From: HGM12587 sp045128635
GTDB lineage: Bacteria > Bacillota > Clostridia > Lachnospirales > Lachnospiraceae
NCBI GenBank assembly: GCA_045128635.1
Contig: JBGVRS010000171.1
Span: 28,529-92,528 of the forward strand
Reading direction: 5' to 3'
Length of the DNA stretch: 64,000 nt
Under the pieces are notes generated by a model. The model was not told the origin of the DNA. It searched no databases and saw only the letters and a program-made list of their open reading frames with translations. A program made the translations under genes and the position numbers. Below are positions 8,769 to 17,638 of the stretch, piece after piece. Position 1 is the first letter of the stretch; every line of letters starts with the position of its first letter.

Positions 8769-10620
8769 TTATTTCGCCATTTTTTCAATCAGTGTCATGA
8801 AGTCACCAACTGCAATTGTTACAGAGGATGTCAGGTCTGCTTCTGCCGGTGCTGTAGTTTCTGTAAGAGACATTCCAAGCACTTCTTCTGCTGTTTTTCC
8901 TGTCACATACTGTGCAAATGCACTTACCTGTTCATTCCATTCTTTTCCGATTGGAGAGAACTGCTTCAATCCGTAGTTTTCTCCCAACTGATTTTTAGAA
9001 GATACCACACCTGCTTCTGTTGCGACAACACCATCCGCACCGAATTCTGCCTTTGATTGTACAGAATCAAGTATACAGCTTGTAATTACATCACCGCGTT
9101 TTGTCACAACTGCAACATTCGCATCTACTTGTGCACATCCTGCTTCTTCTCCTGCGGATTTGCTTGCTCCGTTGGTTGCAATGCTTGTAAGCACAAGCTC
9201 GTCGCCAGAAACTGCGCCAAGGTTTGCTGCATTATTTACTGCTGCTTCAATTCCCCAGATAAAGCTTCCCATATAAATTGTGGCACTGGATGCAAGGTCC
9301 GCATCTTTTACCACACCTGCTTCATCAATGGCAGTTGTTTTTAATTCTTCTACTGTTTTTCCTACGGTATAATTTTCAATTGCTGTTACCTGTTCATCCC
9401 ATTCTTTTCCGATTGGTGAAAAGGCTTTCATACCATAGGCTTCCCCAAGTTCCATTTTACTTAAAACATCTCCTGCTTCAGATGTAATCTGACCATCTGC
9501 TGCAAAAGTTACTTTTCCCTGAATTGCGTCAATTTCACAAGATTCAATGATACCTTCTTCTGTCACTGTGACTGCAATGAGAGAAATATCTGTGGTTGCA
9601 TTTCCATCAGCCTCTGCTGTTGCGTTTTCTACTGTTAAGTTCGCTGTAAGAGCATAACCTGTTTTTACAGCTACAAGTTCTGCTTCTGCCTTCGTTGCCG
9701 CTTTTTCAATCAGTGCTAAAAAGTCGCCCACTGCAATTGTTACAGAAGATGTCAGGTCTGCTTCCGCCGGTGCTGTGGTTTCTGTGAGAGACATTCCAAG
9801 CACTTCTTCTGTTGTTTTTCCTGTCACGTACTGTGCAAATGCTGCTGTCTGTTCGTTCCATTCTTTTCCGATTGGCGAATACTGTTTTAATCCATAGTCT
9901 TCTCCCAACTGATTTTTGGAAGCTACTGCACCTGCTTCTGTAGTTACCACACCATCCGTTCCGAATTCTGCCTTAGACTGTACAGAATCAAGAATACAGC
10001 TTGTAATCACATCACCGTTTAATGTCATTGCTGCAATATTGGATGTTACACTTGCACTTCCTGCTTCTTCCTCTGTTGCACCTTTACTTCCCGCATTATT
10101 GGAAATTGCTGTTAAAACAAGCTGATCGCCCTTGACTGCACCTAAGTGCTGTGCATTTGCCACAGCTCCTTCGATTCCCCAGATGAAGCTTCCCATATAG
10201 ATGGTTGCTCCTGATGCAAGATCTGCGTCTTTTACCACGCCACTTTCATCAATGGCTTTTGTTTTTAACTCTTCTACTGTTTTTCCTATAGCATAGTTTT
10301 CAATGGCTTCTACCTGCGCATCCCATTCTTTTCCGATTGGGGAGAAAGCTTTCATACCATAGTTTTCGCCAAGTTCCACTTTGCTTAACACTTCTCCGGT
10401 TTCTGCAGCAAGCTGTCCTTCTGCATCAAACGGAACTTTTCCCTGTACTGCATCAATTTCACAGGATTCAATCACACCACTGTCGCTGACGGTAACTGCA
10501 ATGATCGAAATGTCTGTAGTCACATTTCCCCCTGCTTCTGCAGTTGCATTTTCTGCTGTTAAATTTGCCGAAACATAAAGACCTGTTTTTACTGCATCTC
10601 CATTCAATGTTTCCGCTATT
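8769..10620 (-). repeat. Internal tandem duplication, two copies of about 921 bp
   Basis: The coding sequence for units A1-B1 and A2-B2 is repeated at nucleotide level. For example the stretch beginning at 8812 recurs at 9733 with only scattered, mostly silent changes. This indicates a duplication of a two-domain block. Confidence 0.85.
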
Positions 10621-10733
10621 TCTTCCTTTACTTCCTGTTGTGGTGTATCGATCGCTACCGGTACACCTGTACAGCCAGACAGTAAAGCGGTTGTCATTGC
10701 CAATGTTAAAACACTCGCAAGTATTTTTTTCAT
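8769..10733 (-). CDS. Four-repeat lipoprotein, candidate extracellular flavoprotein
   Basis: 654 residues with a lipobox (LLSGC, cysteine 21). The rest is built of four about 150-residue units in the order A-B-A-B: about 49-198, 199-350, 357-507, 508-654. The A-B pair repeats with a period of about 307 residues, and the DNA repeats with it (about 921 bp). Each unit has ESCEIDAVQ or TSCILDSVQ, YGMK/YGLK, SPIGKEW, a YxxGKT helix, and a DADLxSxxT motif. Only the first unit keeps an ApbE-like DLASGAT (T177); the others read SSVT or SSAT. Placement next to apbE and rnfCDG suggests a cell-surface redox role. I infer this; the domain family is not named with certainty. Confidence 0.8.
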   Translation of the reverse strand: MKKILASVLTLAMTTALLSGCTGVPVAIDTPQQEVKEEIAETLNGDAVKTGLYVSANLTAENATAEAGGNVTTDISIIAVTVSDSGVIESCEIDAVQGKVPFDAEGQLAAETGEVLSKVELGENYGMKAFSPIGKEWDAQVEAIENYAIGKTVEELKTKAIDESGVVKDADLASGATIYMGSFIWGIEGAVANAQHLGAVKGDQLVLTAISNNAGSKGATEEEAGSASVTSNIAAMTLNGDVITSCILDSVQSKAEFGTDGVVTTEAGAVASKNQLGEDYGLKQYSPIGKEWNEQTAAFAQYVTGKTTEEVLGMSLTETTAPAEADLTSSVTIAVGDFLALIEKAATKAEAELVAVKTGYALTANLTVENATAEADGNATTDISLIAVTVTEEGIIESCEIDAIQGKVTFAADGQITSEAGDVLSKMELGEAYGMKAFSPIGKEWDEQVTAIENYTVGKTVEELKTTAIDEAGVVKDADLASSATIYMGSFIWGIEAAVNNAANLGAVSGDELVLTSIATNGASKSAGEEAGCAQVDANVAVVTKRGDVITSCILDSVQSKAEFGADGVVATEAGVVSSKNQLGENYGLKQFSPIGKEWNEQVSAFAQYVTGKTAEEVLGMSLTETTAPAEADLTSSVTIAVGDFMTLIEKMAK

Positions 10734-10753
10734 ACTTTACGTCCCTCCATAGA

Positions 10754-11281
10754 CTATTTTGTTTCTTCCGGTACCTGTCCACTGGCTGCCAGAGCTTTAA
10801 ATACTCCTGCACATGCCCCACCGGTCGCCATACCGGTAAAAACAGACACCCCTAATAAATATGGCAAATATCCTGCCACGTACACCGAGTTCATCAAAAA
10901 CATTGCCACGAAAATTTGTCCGATATTGTGAGCGGCTGCTCCCAGCACACTGACTCCGTAAACGGAGAACATACTCATTCTTCTGACAATGCTCATGGTG
11001 GTCATTGCAAACAAACCTCCTGTCAGGGAAAACGCCAGACCAGAAATTCCTCCGCCAAAAACAGAGCCCAGTACACATCTTAAAATCAAAATTGTAAAAG
11101 CATGTTTTTCTCCAAAGAAATACAACGCCATTACCGTAACAATATTGGCAAGCCCAAGTTTAATCCCCGGCAAAGGAATCAGCATCTGCAATGGAATAAA
11201 TCGTTCCATATAAGATAACACCAATGCCACGGAAATGAGCAAAGCGCAAATTGTCAGCTGACTTGTTTTACTCCTACGCAT
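10754..11281 (-). CDS. Gx transporter family membrane protein
   Basis: 175 residues, five to six membrane segments, matching the family once called heptaprenyl diphosphate synthase component I and now Gx transporter. The PLPGIKLGLANIVTVMALYFFG and LGAAAHNIGQ stretches are typical. The family looks like an ECF S component and is often found beside NusG-II domain proteins, ApbE and Rnf genes. A substrate such as a flavin or quinone precursor is possible but unproven. It sits four bases from the NusG-II gene and about 20 bases from the repeat lipoprotein gene. Confidence 0.83.
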   Translation of the reverse strand: MRRSKTSQLTICALLISVALVLSYMERFIPLQMLIPLPGIKLGLANIVTVMALYFFGEKHAFTILILRCVLGSVFGGGISGLAFSLTGGLFAMTTMSIVRRMSMFSVYGVSVLGAAAHNIGQIFVAMFLMNSVYVAGYLPYLLGVSVFTGMATGGACAGVFKALAASGQVPEETK

Positions 11282-11284
11282 TTT

Positions 11285-11671
11285 CTACCTCACTACAAAA
11301 TCCACTTCTGATGTACCCTCAATACGAAGTTCCACTCGGTTTGGCAGACACACAATACTTCTACCCGCCTCATGAATCCATCCGCTGTGTACACAATCAG
11401 TTCCCGGACAATCAGATTCTGTAATTGCCGCTTTCCCATCTTTGATGGTAATCACATTTTTGTAATCTCCTTCAATTACAAACTCCACATCAGAATCCAG
11501 AGAAAGTTCTTTTATCAAAACACCTTCCTGATAGACGCTAAGCATACTTCCTTCCTCTGCCCCAACACTTGTCCAAAATATTACGCTTACAAGGATCGCA
11601 ATTGCTGCTACAATTCCAATTGCCAAAAAATCATATTTACAGAATTCCAGCTTCATATGCTTTTTCTTCAC
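11285..11671 (-). CDS. NusG domain II-containing membrane-anchored protein
   Basis: 128 residues with one N-terminal membrane segment (about 14-33) and an extracytoplasmic NusG-II (DUF1312) fold. The C-terminal half has the family's cysteine motif CPGTDCVHSGW and a later VCLPNR. I take the GTG at 11671, seven bases after GGAGG. It is the promoter-proximal gene of the operon. Despite the name it is not a transcription factor: the protein would face outside. Its function in this family is not established; the constant linkage with Gx and ApbE genes suggests a role in the same redox system. Confidence 0.83.
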   Translation of the reverse strand: MKKKHMKLEFCKYDFLAIGIVAAIAILVSVIFWTSVGAEEGSMLSVYQEGVLIKELSLDSDVEFVIEGDYKNVITIKDGKAAITESDCPGTDCVHSGWIHEAGRSIVCLPNRVELRIEGTSEVDFVVR

Positions 11672-11744
11672 AGTGTGCCCTCCTCTTTCTTATGCGTAAA
11701 ATCAACACATTGCATCTTTGTCAAAAAAAACACAATCTTTTTTT

Positions 11745-11773
11745 ATTATATATTTCGTAATGTCTTTTGTAAA
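11745..11773 (-). promoter_or_regulatory. Promoter of the eight-gene Rnf-like operon
   Basis: On the minus strand TTTACA and TATAAT are separated by exactly 17 bases, with transcription starting near 11738. No second strong promoter was seen before the terminator at 4.4 kb. Confidence 0.72.
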
Positions 11774-11803
11774 TTGACATTTTTTACATATTATTCGCAA
11801 AAC

Positions 11804-11843
11804 AAAAGGGGAATGTTCAAACATCTATGAACATTCCCCTTTT
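11804..11843 (-). terminator. Terminator after galT
   Basis: A 15-bp stem (11804-11818 with 11829-11843) holds GGGG/CCCC and is followed on the minus strand by TTTTGTTTTG. It separates the gal operon from the Rnf-like operon. Confidence 0.85.
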
Positions 11844-11850
11844 ATTTCCA

Positions 11851-13344
11851 TTATTTAATAACTTCAATAAATCTTTCAAAGGCTTTCATGCCTTCTTCTG
11901 TACGTTTATATACGCCTGCACATTCCAGTACCTTGGAAAATACCTTGCCGATTTCATCCTGTACGATTCCATGAATATTTTCTGCAGTCACTTCATTTTC
12001 TGCCATCCATTTTTCCGCCCAGTCTGCATGTTTTGCAAGCACTTCATCTTCGCGAATATTTGAACCCTGTAAAATCGCTGACTCTAAAACTGCCATCTCT
12101 TTTTTCAGTCGTGCCGGGAGAACCGCAAGCCCCATAACTTCGATAAGACCGATGTTTTCTTTCTTGATATGGTGATACTGGCTATGTGGATGATAAACAC
12201 CCATTGGATGTTCTTCTGTTGTAATGTTATTACGAAGAACAAGATCTAACTCCAGTAAATCGCCTCGCATTCTGGCAATTGGTGTGATGGTATTATGTGG
12301 TGTACCATCTGTTTCACTGAAAATAAATGCTTCTTCGTCAGTATAACCTCTCCAGGTTCTTAAAATATGGTCTGCTGCATCTGCAATGTCTGTCAGATTT
12401 TCACCCTGAAGACGGATAACTGACATTGGCCATTTTACAATACCGGCTGTCACATTTGGCCATGCTTTCATGGTAAATGTTTTTTCATATGGAGCTCTCG
12501 CCATTGCAAATGTATAATTACCGCCCTGGAAATGATCATGGCTTAAAATAGAACCGCCAACAATAGGAAGGTCTGCATTTGAACCAGCTGTATAATGTGG
12601 AAACTGTTCTACAAATCCTAACAGTTTTCTAAATACTGCCTTATCAATCTTCATTGGTGTATGTTGTTTGTTAAAGATAATGCAGTGTTCATTGTAGTAC
12701 ACATATGGAGAATACTGTAAATAGTAATCGTCTCCGTCCAATGTCATCGGAATAATTCTGTGGTTCTGTCTTGCCGGATGATTGAAATGTCCTGCAAAAC
12801 CTTCGTTTTCTTTGCAAAGCAGACATGCAGGATAACCGCTTGCCTTTGCTTTTCCGGCTTTTGCGATATCTCTTGGGTCTTTTTCCGGCTTGGAAAGATT
12901 GATGGTAATATCAATCGGACCGTACTCTGTTTCTGTTACCCATTTTTCATCCTTGGCAATACGATCCTTGCGGATGTAATTTGTTGCCTTACTAAATTCG
13001 TAATAATAATTCGTTGCTTTCACAGGCGAAACGGCATATTTTTCAGCGAATGTGCGCTGCACTACAGAAGGTGCCGGTGTCAGAATTCCCATAATCTTTG
13101 TATCAAACAAATCTTTGAGGGTAATCGTGTCATCTTCCAGAATTCCGGTTTCATACGCAATTTTCATCAGGTCTTCCAGAATTTCATTGACCGGTCGTAC
13201 TTCACCGGAAAAATCTGATGTCTCATATGCTTCCAACTCAAACAATTCTAACAGACGATTTTTTACATATACTTCATCTGCTGCATCTACCAACTGATTA
13301 TTTAATCCATAACAAACCAGTTCGTCAATCAAACGATAAACCAT
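11851..13344 (-). CDS. galT: UDP-glucose--hexose-1-phosphate uridylyltransferase (class II)
   Basis: 497 residues, the length of the Firmicutes class II GalT rather than the 350-residue class I enzyme. It exchanges UMP between UDP-glucose and galactose-1-phosphate in the Leloir pathway. The active-site region GGSILSHDHFQGG (HxH nucleophile) is present, as are YPACLLCKENEGFAGH and the YSPYVYYNEHCIIF block. It is the last gene of galK-galE-galT, 12 bases after galE, and ends at a strong terminator. Confidence 0.95.
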   Translation of the reverse strand: MVYRLIDELVCYGLNNQLVDAADEVYVKNRLLELFELEAYETSDFSGEVRPVNEILEDLMKIAYETGILEDDTITLKDLFDTKIMGILTPAPSVVQRTFAEKYAVSPVKATNYYYEFSKATNYIRKDRIAKDEKWVTETEYGPIDITINLSKPEKDPRDIAKAGKAKASGYPACLLCKENEGFAGHFNHPARQNHRIIPMTLDGDDYYLQYSPYVYYNEHCIIFNKQHTPMKIDKAVFRKLLGFVEQFPHYTAGSNADLPIVGGSILSHDHFQGGNYTFAMARAPYEKTFTMKAWPNVTAGIVKWPMSVIRLQGENLTDIADAADHILRTWRGYTDEEAFIFSETDGTPHNTITPIARMRGDLLELDLVLRNNITTEEHPMGVYHPHSQYHHIKKENIGLIEVMGLAVLPARLKKEMAVLESAILQGSNIREDEVLAKHADWAEKWMAENEVTAENIHGIVQDEIGKVFSKVLECAGVYKRTEEGMKAFERFIEVIK

Positions 13345-13356
13345 TTTCTCATACTC

Positions 13357-14376
13357 CTATTTTGTTGCATAACCATCCGGGTTTGTACTCTGCCATCTCC
13401 AGGAATCTTCACACATTTCTTCAATGCCGTATTTTGCTTCCCAGCCTAAATCTTCTTTTGCTTTCTGTGGATCACAGTAGCATGTTGCGATATCACCTTC
13501 TCTACGAGGTTTGATTTCGTATGGAATTGCATGACCGCATGCCTTTTCAAATGCTGCCACAACCTGAAGTACGCTGTAACCGTTTCCTGTTCCTAAGTTG
13601 TAAACTTCTACGCCTGGATTTTCACGAAGTTTTTCAATTGCTTTTACATGTCCTGCTGCCAAATCTACTACATGGATGTAATCTCTGACACCTGTTCCAT
13701 CCGGTGTATCGTAATCATTACCAAATACGCCAAGGCAAGGTCTCTTACCAACTGCTACCTGCGCAACATAAGGAACCAGATTGTTTGGAATGCCTTTTGG
13801 ATCTTCGCCGATCATACCGCTCTTATGAGCACCGATTGGGTTAAAGTAACGAAGTAAGATTACATTCCATTCTTTATCGGATGTATGAATGTCTGTCAGT
13901 ACCTGTTCCAACATACTCTTTGTCCATCCGTATGGGTTTGTTGGCTGTCCCTTTGGACAATTTTCTGTAATTGGAATCTGAGCAGGATCTCCATAAACAG
14001 TTGCAGAAGAACTAAATACAATATTCTTTACACCGTGTGCTCTCATTACATCACAAAGTACCAGTGTACCTGTCATATTGTTATAATAGTATTCGATTGG
14101 TTTCTGAACAGATTCACCAACTGCTTTGTATCCTGCAAAATGAATAACTGCTTCAATTTCATGGGCATCAAAAATTTTATTTAATGCTTCTTTATCCAGG
14201 ATGTCTGCTTCATAAAATGTCACAGTCTTTCCTGTAATCTTTTCTACTCTTTTTAAGGATTCTTCACTTGCATTGTAAAGGTTATCTACAACTACAACTT
14301 CATATCCTGCTTCCAGAAGTTCCACACATGTGTGACTTCCGATATAGCCTGCACCGCCTGCTACTAAAATGCTCAT
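13357..14376 (-). CDS. galE: UDP-glucose 4-epimerase
   Basis: 339-residue extended short-chain dehydrogenase. The NAD-binding GGAGYIGSHT is at the N-terminus, SSSATVYG carries the catalytic serine/threonine region, and the YxxxK pair is in NPYGWTKSMLEQ. The C-terminal NLGTGNGYSVLQVV is typical. It interconverts UDP-galactose and UDP-glucose, completing the Leloir pathway with GalK and GalT on either side. Same strand and tight spacing place it in the gal operon. Confidence 0.96.
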   Translation of the reverse strand: MSILVAGGAGYIGSHTCVELLEAGYEVVVVDNLYNASEESLKRVEKITGKTVTFYEADILDKEALNKIFDAHEIEAVIHFAGYKAVGESVQKPIEYYYNNMTGTLVLCDVMRAHGVKNIVFSSSATVYGDPAQIPITENCPKGQPTNPYGWTKSMLEQVLTDIHTSDKEWNVILLRYFNPIGAHKSGMIGEDPKGIPNNLVPYVAQVAVGKRPCLGVFGNDYDTPDGTGVRDYIHVVDLAAGHVKAIEKLRENPGVEVYNLGTGNGYSVLQVVAAFEKACGHAIPYEIKPRREGDIATCYCDPQKAKEDLGWEAKYGIEEMCEDSWRWQSTNPDGYATK

Positions 14377-14405
14377 TGAAAATGCGCCTCCTTATATCTT
14401 TGAAA

Positions 14406-15686
14406 TTATAATACTTTCATACCGCCGTATTTACGAATCTTTAATACCTGACATGCGTCTGTGCCAAATACCTTATCCATTGTTGCTTTATATTCTGCAA
14501 CTGCTTCATTTTTAACAAATGCCTGAATTGTTCCTGCGAATCCACCGCCATGAACACGGCAGGCACCGTTTGCACCAAGAACTGTTTCGCTGATTGCAAG
14601 GGCGATAGATACATTCTGATGCTGTACATCATGGTTTGTATAAACATTCTGTAAGAATTTATAAGAAGAATCACCGGATGCTTTTAATACTTTTAAGAAT
14701 CCGTCGAAGTCTTCTGCTTTTAAAGCTGCAACTTCCTGCTGTACTCTCACATTTTCATTTACAAAATGAATTGCTCTAAGAAGTGCTCTATCACCAGCCG
14801 CTGCGCGAACTTCTGCTGATTTTTCAATGAGTTCTTCCATTGTAACTCCGTGAAGCACTTCTTTTCCGAATACTGCTGCAGCTGCTCTCATTTCAGCCGG
14901 AACTGCTGCATAGTCTGGTGTTAAGTCTGCATGAGAACCTTTTGTATCAGTGATACATAAACTGTAACCATATTTTCCAAGGTCGCAGGATACACCTTCG
15001 ATTACCGGATTTTTCTTATCTGCAAAATCAATATGTACTAAATTACCAACAGAGCTTGCTGTCTGGTCCATCAGTCCGCATGGTTTTCCAAAGTATACGT
15101 TTTCTGCAAACTGTCCGATGATCGCAATGTCTACCGGAGAGATTGTCATATCATTGTATAAGCCGGATGTAATTGTTCCGATAATTGTTTCAAATGCTGC
15201 AGAAGAAGAGAGTCCTGCACCAATCAGTACATCACTTGTAACGTATGCATTGAATCCGCCAACTTTACCGCCACGATCTTTGATACCGGCAAGTACGCCT
15301 TTAATCAAGGAAAGTGTTGTACCTTCTTCGGAGTCTTTCTTTTCCAGATCATTTAAGTCTACTGTAATCATTGGGTAATCGCCAGATACAACTTTTACCA
15401 CCGGTGCATCCACTGCTTCTACGATTGCGATCGCATCTAAGTTTACGGAGGCTGCTAATACTTCTCCGTTCTGATGGTCTGTATGGTTACCGCCGATTTC
15501 GCTGCGGCCTGGTGCACTGTAAATAGAAACTTCTGCTGCACCGTAGAGTTTTTCAAACTGTTCAATCGCTGCCACATAGCGGTCTCTCTGATAAGCTAAT
15601 TTCGCTTCGTCTAAATAAATATCCATTAATAACTCATCTTTTGCGCCGCTCTTAAATAATTCTTTCATGTTTTCTGTAGTCATCAT
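14406..15686 (-). CDS. galK: Galactokinase
   Basis: GHMP kinase of about 426 residues that phosphorylates galactose at C1. The galactokinase signature GRSEIGGNHTDHQNG is near the N-terminus, the ATP loop is GLSSSAAFETIIG, and the C-terminal CRVHGGGFAGTIQAF is present. I start it at the ATG at 15686, seven bases after GGAGG; the longer upstream frame lacks a ribosome site. It is the first gene of galKET and is read from a promoter at 15718-15746, with galR divergent. Confidence 0.95.
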   Translation of the reverse strand: MMTTENMKELFKSGAKDELLMDIYLDEAKLAYQRDRYVAAIEQFEKLYGAAEVSIYSAPGRSEIGGNHTDHQNGEVLAASVNLDAIAIVEAVDAPVVKVVSGDYPMITVDLNDLEKKDSEEGTTLSLIKGVLAGIKDRGGKVGGFNAYVTSDVLIGAGLSSSAAFETIIGTITSGLYNDMTISPVDIAIIGQFAENVYFGKPCGLMDQTASSVGNLVHIDFADKKNPVIEGVSCDLGKYGYSLCITDTKGSHADLTPDYAAVPAEMRAAAAVFGKEVLHGVTMEELIEKSAEVRAAAGDRALLRAIHFVNENVRVQQEVAALKAEDFDGFLKVLKASGDSSYKFLQNVYTNHDVQHQNVSIALAISETVLGANGACRVHGGGFAGTIQAFVKNEAVAEYKATMDKVFGTDACQVLKIRKYGGMKVL

Positions 15687-15717
15687 CACGAATCCTCCGT
15701 ATATTTTTGTTATCTTT

Positions 15718-15746
15718 ATAGTAATTCTTTTTGTCCAATCTGTCAA
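15718..15746 (-). promoter_or_regulatory. galKET promoter
   Basis: Minus strand TTGACA, 17-base spacer, TACTAT, about 30 bases before the galK start codon. The operator cluster lies just upstream of the -35 box. Confidence 0.7.
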
Positions 15747-15765
15747 CAAGTTTTTTACTTAATTT

Positions 15766-15805
15766 TAGTAAATATTTTACTATTAATTTACTATCATTTT
15801 TACTA
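15766..15805. promoter_or_regulatory. Candidate GalR operator cluster
   Basis: TAGTAAATATTTTACTA (15766-15782) is a perfect palindrome. TTTACTA recurs at 15776, 15787 and 15799, about one helical turn apart. A further TTTAGTAAA is at the galR transcription start (15895). The sites probably bind the divergent LacI-family regulator, possibly with DNA looping. This is an inference. Confidence 0.6.
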
Positions 15806-15857
15806 AATAGAATCCTATTTTTTGTGTATTTTTACCACGTAAAATCCCACCTTTGTC

Positions 15858-15903
15858 TCGACAAATTTATTTTTTTGTGTTAATATGTAATAACTTTAGT
15901 AAA
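15858..15903 (+). promoter_or_regulatory. galR promoter with overlapping operator
   Basis: TCGACA (15858), 17-base spacer, TAATAT (15881), then TTTAGTAAA (15895-15903) at the predicted start of transcription. The arrangement suggests autorepression. Confidence 0.6.
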
Positions 15904-15927
15904 AAAAGGTAAACTTTGGAGGTAAAC

Positions 15928-16920
15928 ATGGCTACACTGAAAGATATTGCACAGGCAGCAGGAATATCTACGGGGGCCGTTTCCCGTATTTTAAATAATG
16001 ATCCTACCTTGAGCGTATCCCCGGAAACCAAGAGAAAGGTTTTTGAGATTGCTCAGGAATTAGGTTATCAAAAAGCCAAAATCCGTGACAAATCACTTTT
16101 CAAAATGGGAATTTTACAGTGGTTTTCTGCAGAACAGGAAATGCAGGACTCCTACTATCTGCTGGTTCGGCAGGGAATTGAAGATTATTGTCAGAAGCAT
16201 TCCATCGGAATTATCAGAGCTTTTCAGTCAGATGAAGCCTCTATTAAAACATTGCAGGGTGTAGACGGGCTAATCTGCATTGGAAAATTTTCTCACGAAG
16301 AAGTTCAGAAGTTTATGAACATTTGCCCGAATATCGTATTCTTAGATATGCCGGTTTTAGATTATAACATTACCACTTTAACCATGGATTTTAAGAGTGC
16401 GGTTTATGATGCACTTGATTATTTGATAGAGCTTGGACATACAAAAATTGCTTATCTTGGTGGAAAAGAGTTTGTAGGAAATCAGGAACTTTTTATAGAA
16501 GAACGAAAACAGGCTTTTGTTTCTTATATGAACAACCATGGACTGGATGGTTCCTGTATTTACGAAGATGCGTTCTCCACTGCATCCGGATACCAGATGA
16601 TGCAGAAGATTTTAGAAAGCGACAATTTACCTACTGCGATTTTCGCAGCCAGTGATGCAATTGCCTTTGGTGCCATGAGAGCCATTCAGGAAAAAGGGCT
16701 TTCCATCCCTGATGATATTTCCATCATCGGTTTTAACGATACAGAGATGAGTTCTTACACCACACCGGCACTGACAACCATTTCTGCACCGGCATATGAT
16801 ATGGGACAGCATGGTGCAAATCTTATCTATGCAGCAACAAATCTGAATATCAATACACCTCTGAAAGCCAAGATTCCGTGTCAATTGATGAAGCGAGAAT
16901 CATGCAAAAAGATCAATTAA
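15928..16920 (+). CDS. galR: LacI-family transcriptional regulator, probable GalR
   Basis: 330 residues. The N-terminal LacI helix-turn-helix reads ATLKDIAQAAGISTGAVSRILN, followed by a periplasmic-binding-like effector domain (IAYLGG, FAASDAIAFGAMRA, SIIGFNDTEMSSY). I chose the ATG at 15928 behind GGAGG rather than the TTG at 15916. It is divergent from galKET with TTTAGTAAA/TTTACTAAA sites between, so it probably controls that operon in response to galactose. Regulator identity rests on position; the family call is firm. Confidence 0.88.
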   Translation: MATLKDIAQAAGISTGAVSRILNNDPTLSVSPETKRKVFEIAQELGYQKAKIRDKSLFKMGILQWFSAEQEMQDSYYLLVRQGIEDYCQKHSIGIIRAFQSDEASIKTLQGVDGLICIGKFSHEEVQKFMNICPNIVFLDMPVLDYNITTLTMDFKSAVYDALDYLIELGHTKIAYLGGKEFVGNQELFIEERKQAFVSYMNNHGLDGSCIYEDAFSTASGYQMMQKILESDNLPTAIFAASDAIAFGAMRAIQEKGLSIPDDISIIGFNDTEMSSYTTPALTTISAPAYDMGQHGANLIYAATNLNINTPLKAKIPCQLMKRESCKKIN

Positions 16921-16923
16921 CAG

Positions 16924-16959
16924 AAAAAGCTTGAAATCAAAATCGATTTCAAGCTTTTT
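16924..16959. terminator. Bidirectional terminator between galR and the HAD gene
   Basis: A 15-bp inverted repeat (16924-16938 with 16945-16959, six-base loop) has A and T runs at its base, serving both converging genes. Confidence 0.85.
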
Positions 16960-16964
16960 TAATC

Positions 16965-17624
16965 TTACTTTAATACATTTAACAATTCTTCCATGGTATC
17001 TACCACAAATTCTGTATCACAGGCTTCAAACTCGCCTTCCACTGCAAATCCCCAGGTAACACCTACACATGGAATGCCGCATTCATGAGCACCAAGCACA
17101 TCAAATCTGGTATCTCCTACCATAATCACATTTTTCGCTTCACAGCCAAGCGCTCTTGCTTCCTCTATTGCTGCTCTGATTCGTCCCGGTTTTTCACCGT
17201 TTAGACCATTGTTTGGCGCCGCACAAATCACCGAGAAATACTTCTTTAAATCAAAATATTCCAGCACCTTATTTGCCACACCTTCCGGCTTGGAAGTCGC
17301 AACTCCCATCATAATGCCGGCACTCTGCAATTCTTCCAAAACTTTTTCAATTCCGTCATATGGATGATTTTCCATCCAGCCAATTGGCTGATAGCGTTCA
17401 TTGAAAATATTTCTGGCACGTACAGATTCTTCTTTCGAAAATCCATAATATTTCATAAAAGAATCTATGAGGGGCGGACCGATAAACTTTCGCAAATTGT
17501 TTAAATCCGGTTCGATAATTCCATATTTTTCTAATGTATACTGTACGCTTTTGGTGATTCCCTCTCCGGAATCTGTTAAAGTACCATCCACATCAAATAA
17601 AATCAAATCATATTTTTCTTTCAT
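16965..17624 (-). CDS. HAD-superfamily phosphatase (Gph/YjjG-like)
   Basis: About 220 residues. HAD motif I is FDVDGTLTDS near the N-terminus, motif II ATSKPEG is mid-protein, the motif III lysine is in GEKPGRI, and motif IV is MVGDTRFDVLGA. A helical cap lies between motifs I and II. I prefer the second of two adjacent ATGs (17624) because GGGAG is five bases upstream. It follows the lipid kinase gene closely and is probably cotranscribed. The substrate may be phosphoglycolate, a nucleotide or another small phosphate ester; the sequence does not decide. Confidence 0.85.
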   Translation of the reverse strand: MKEKYDLILFDVDGTLTDSGEGITKSVQYTLEKYGIIEPDLNNLRKFIGPPLIDSFMKYYGFSKEESVRARNIFNERYQPIGWMENHPYDGIEKVLEELQSAGIMMGVATSKPEGVANKVLEYFDLKKYFSVICAAPNNGLNGEKPGRIRAAIEEARALGCEAKNVIMVGDTRFDVLGAHECGIPCVGVTWGFAVEGEFEACDTEFVVDTMEELLNVLK

Positions 17625-17638
17625 CATATCTCCCAAAA

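Noticed and set aside
8643..10578. Long plus-strand open frames opposite apbE and the repeat lipoprotein
   Set aside because: They are antisense to well-supported genes, lack ribosome sites and give cysteine-rich nonsense from codon bias.
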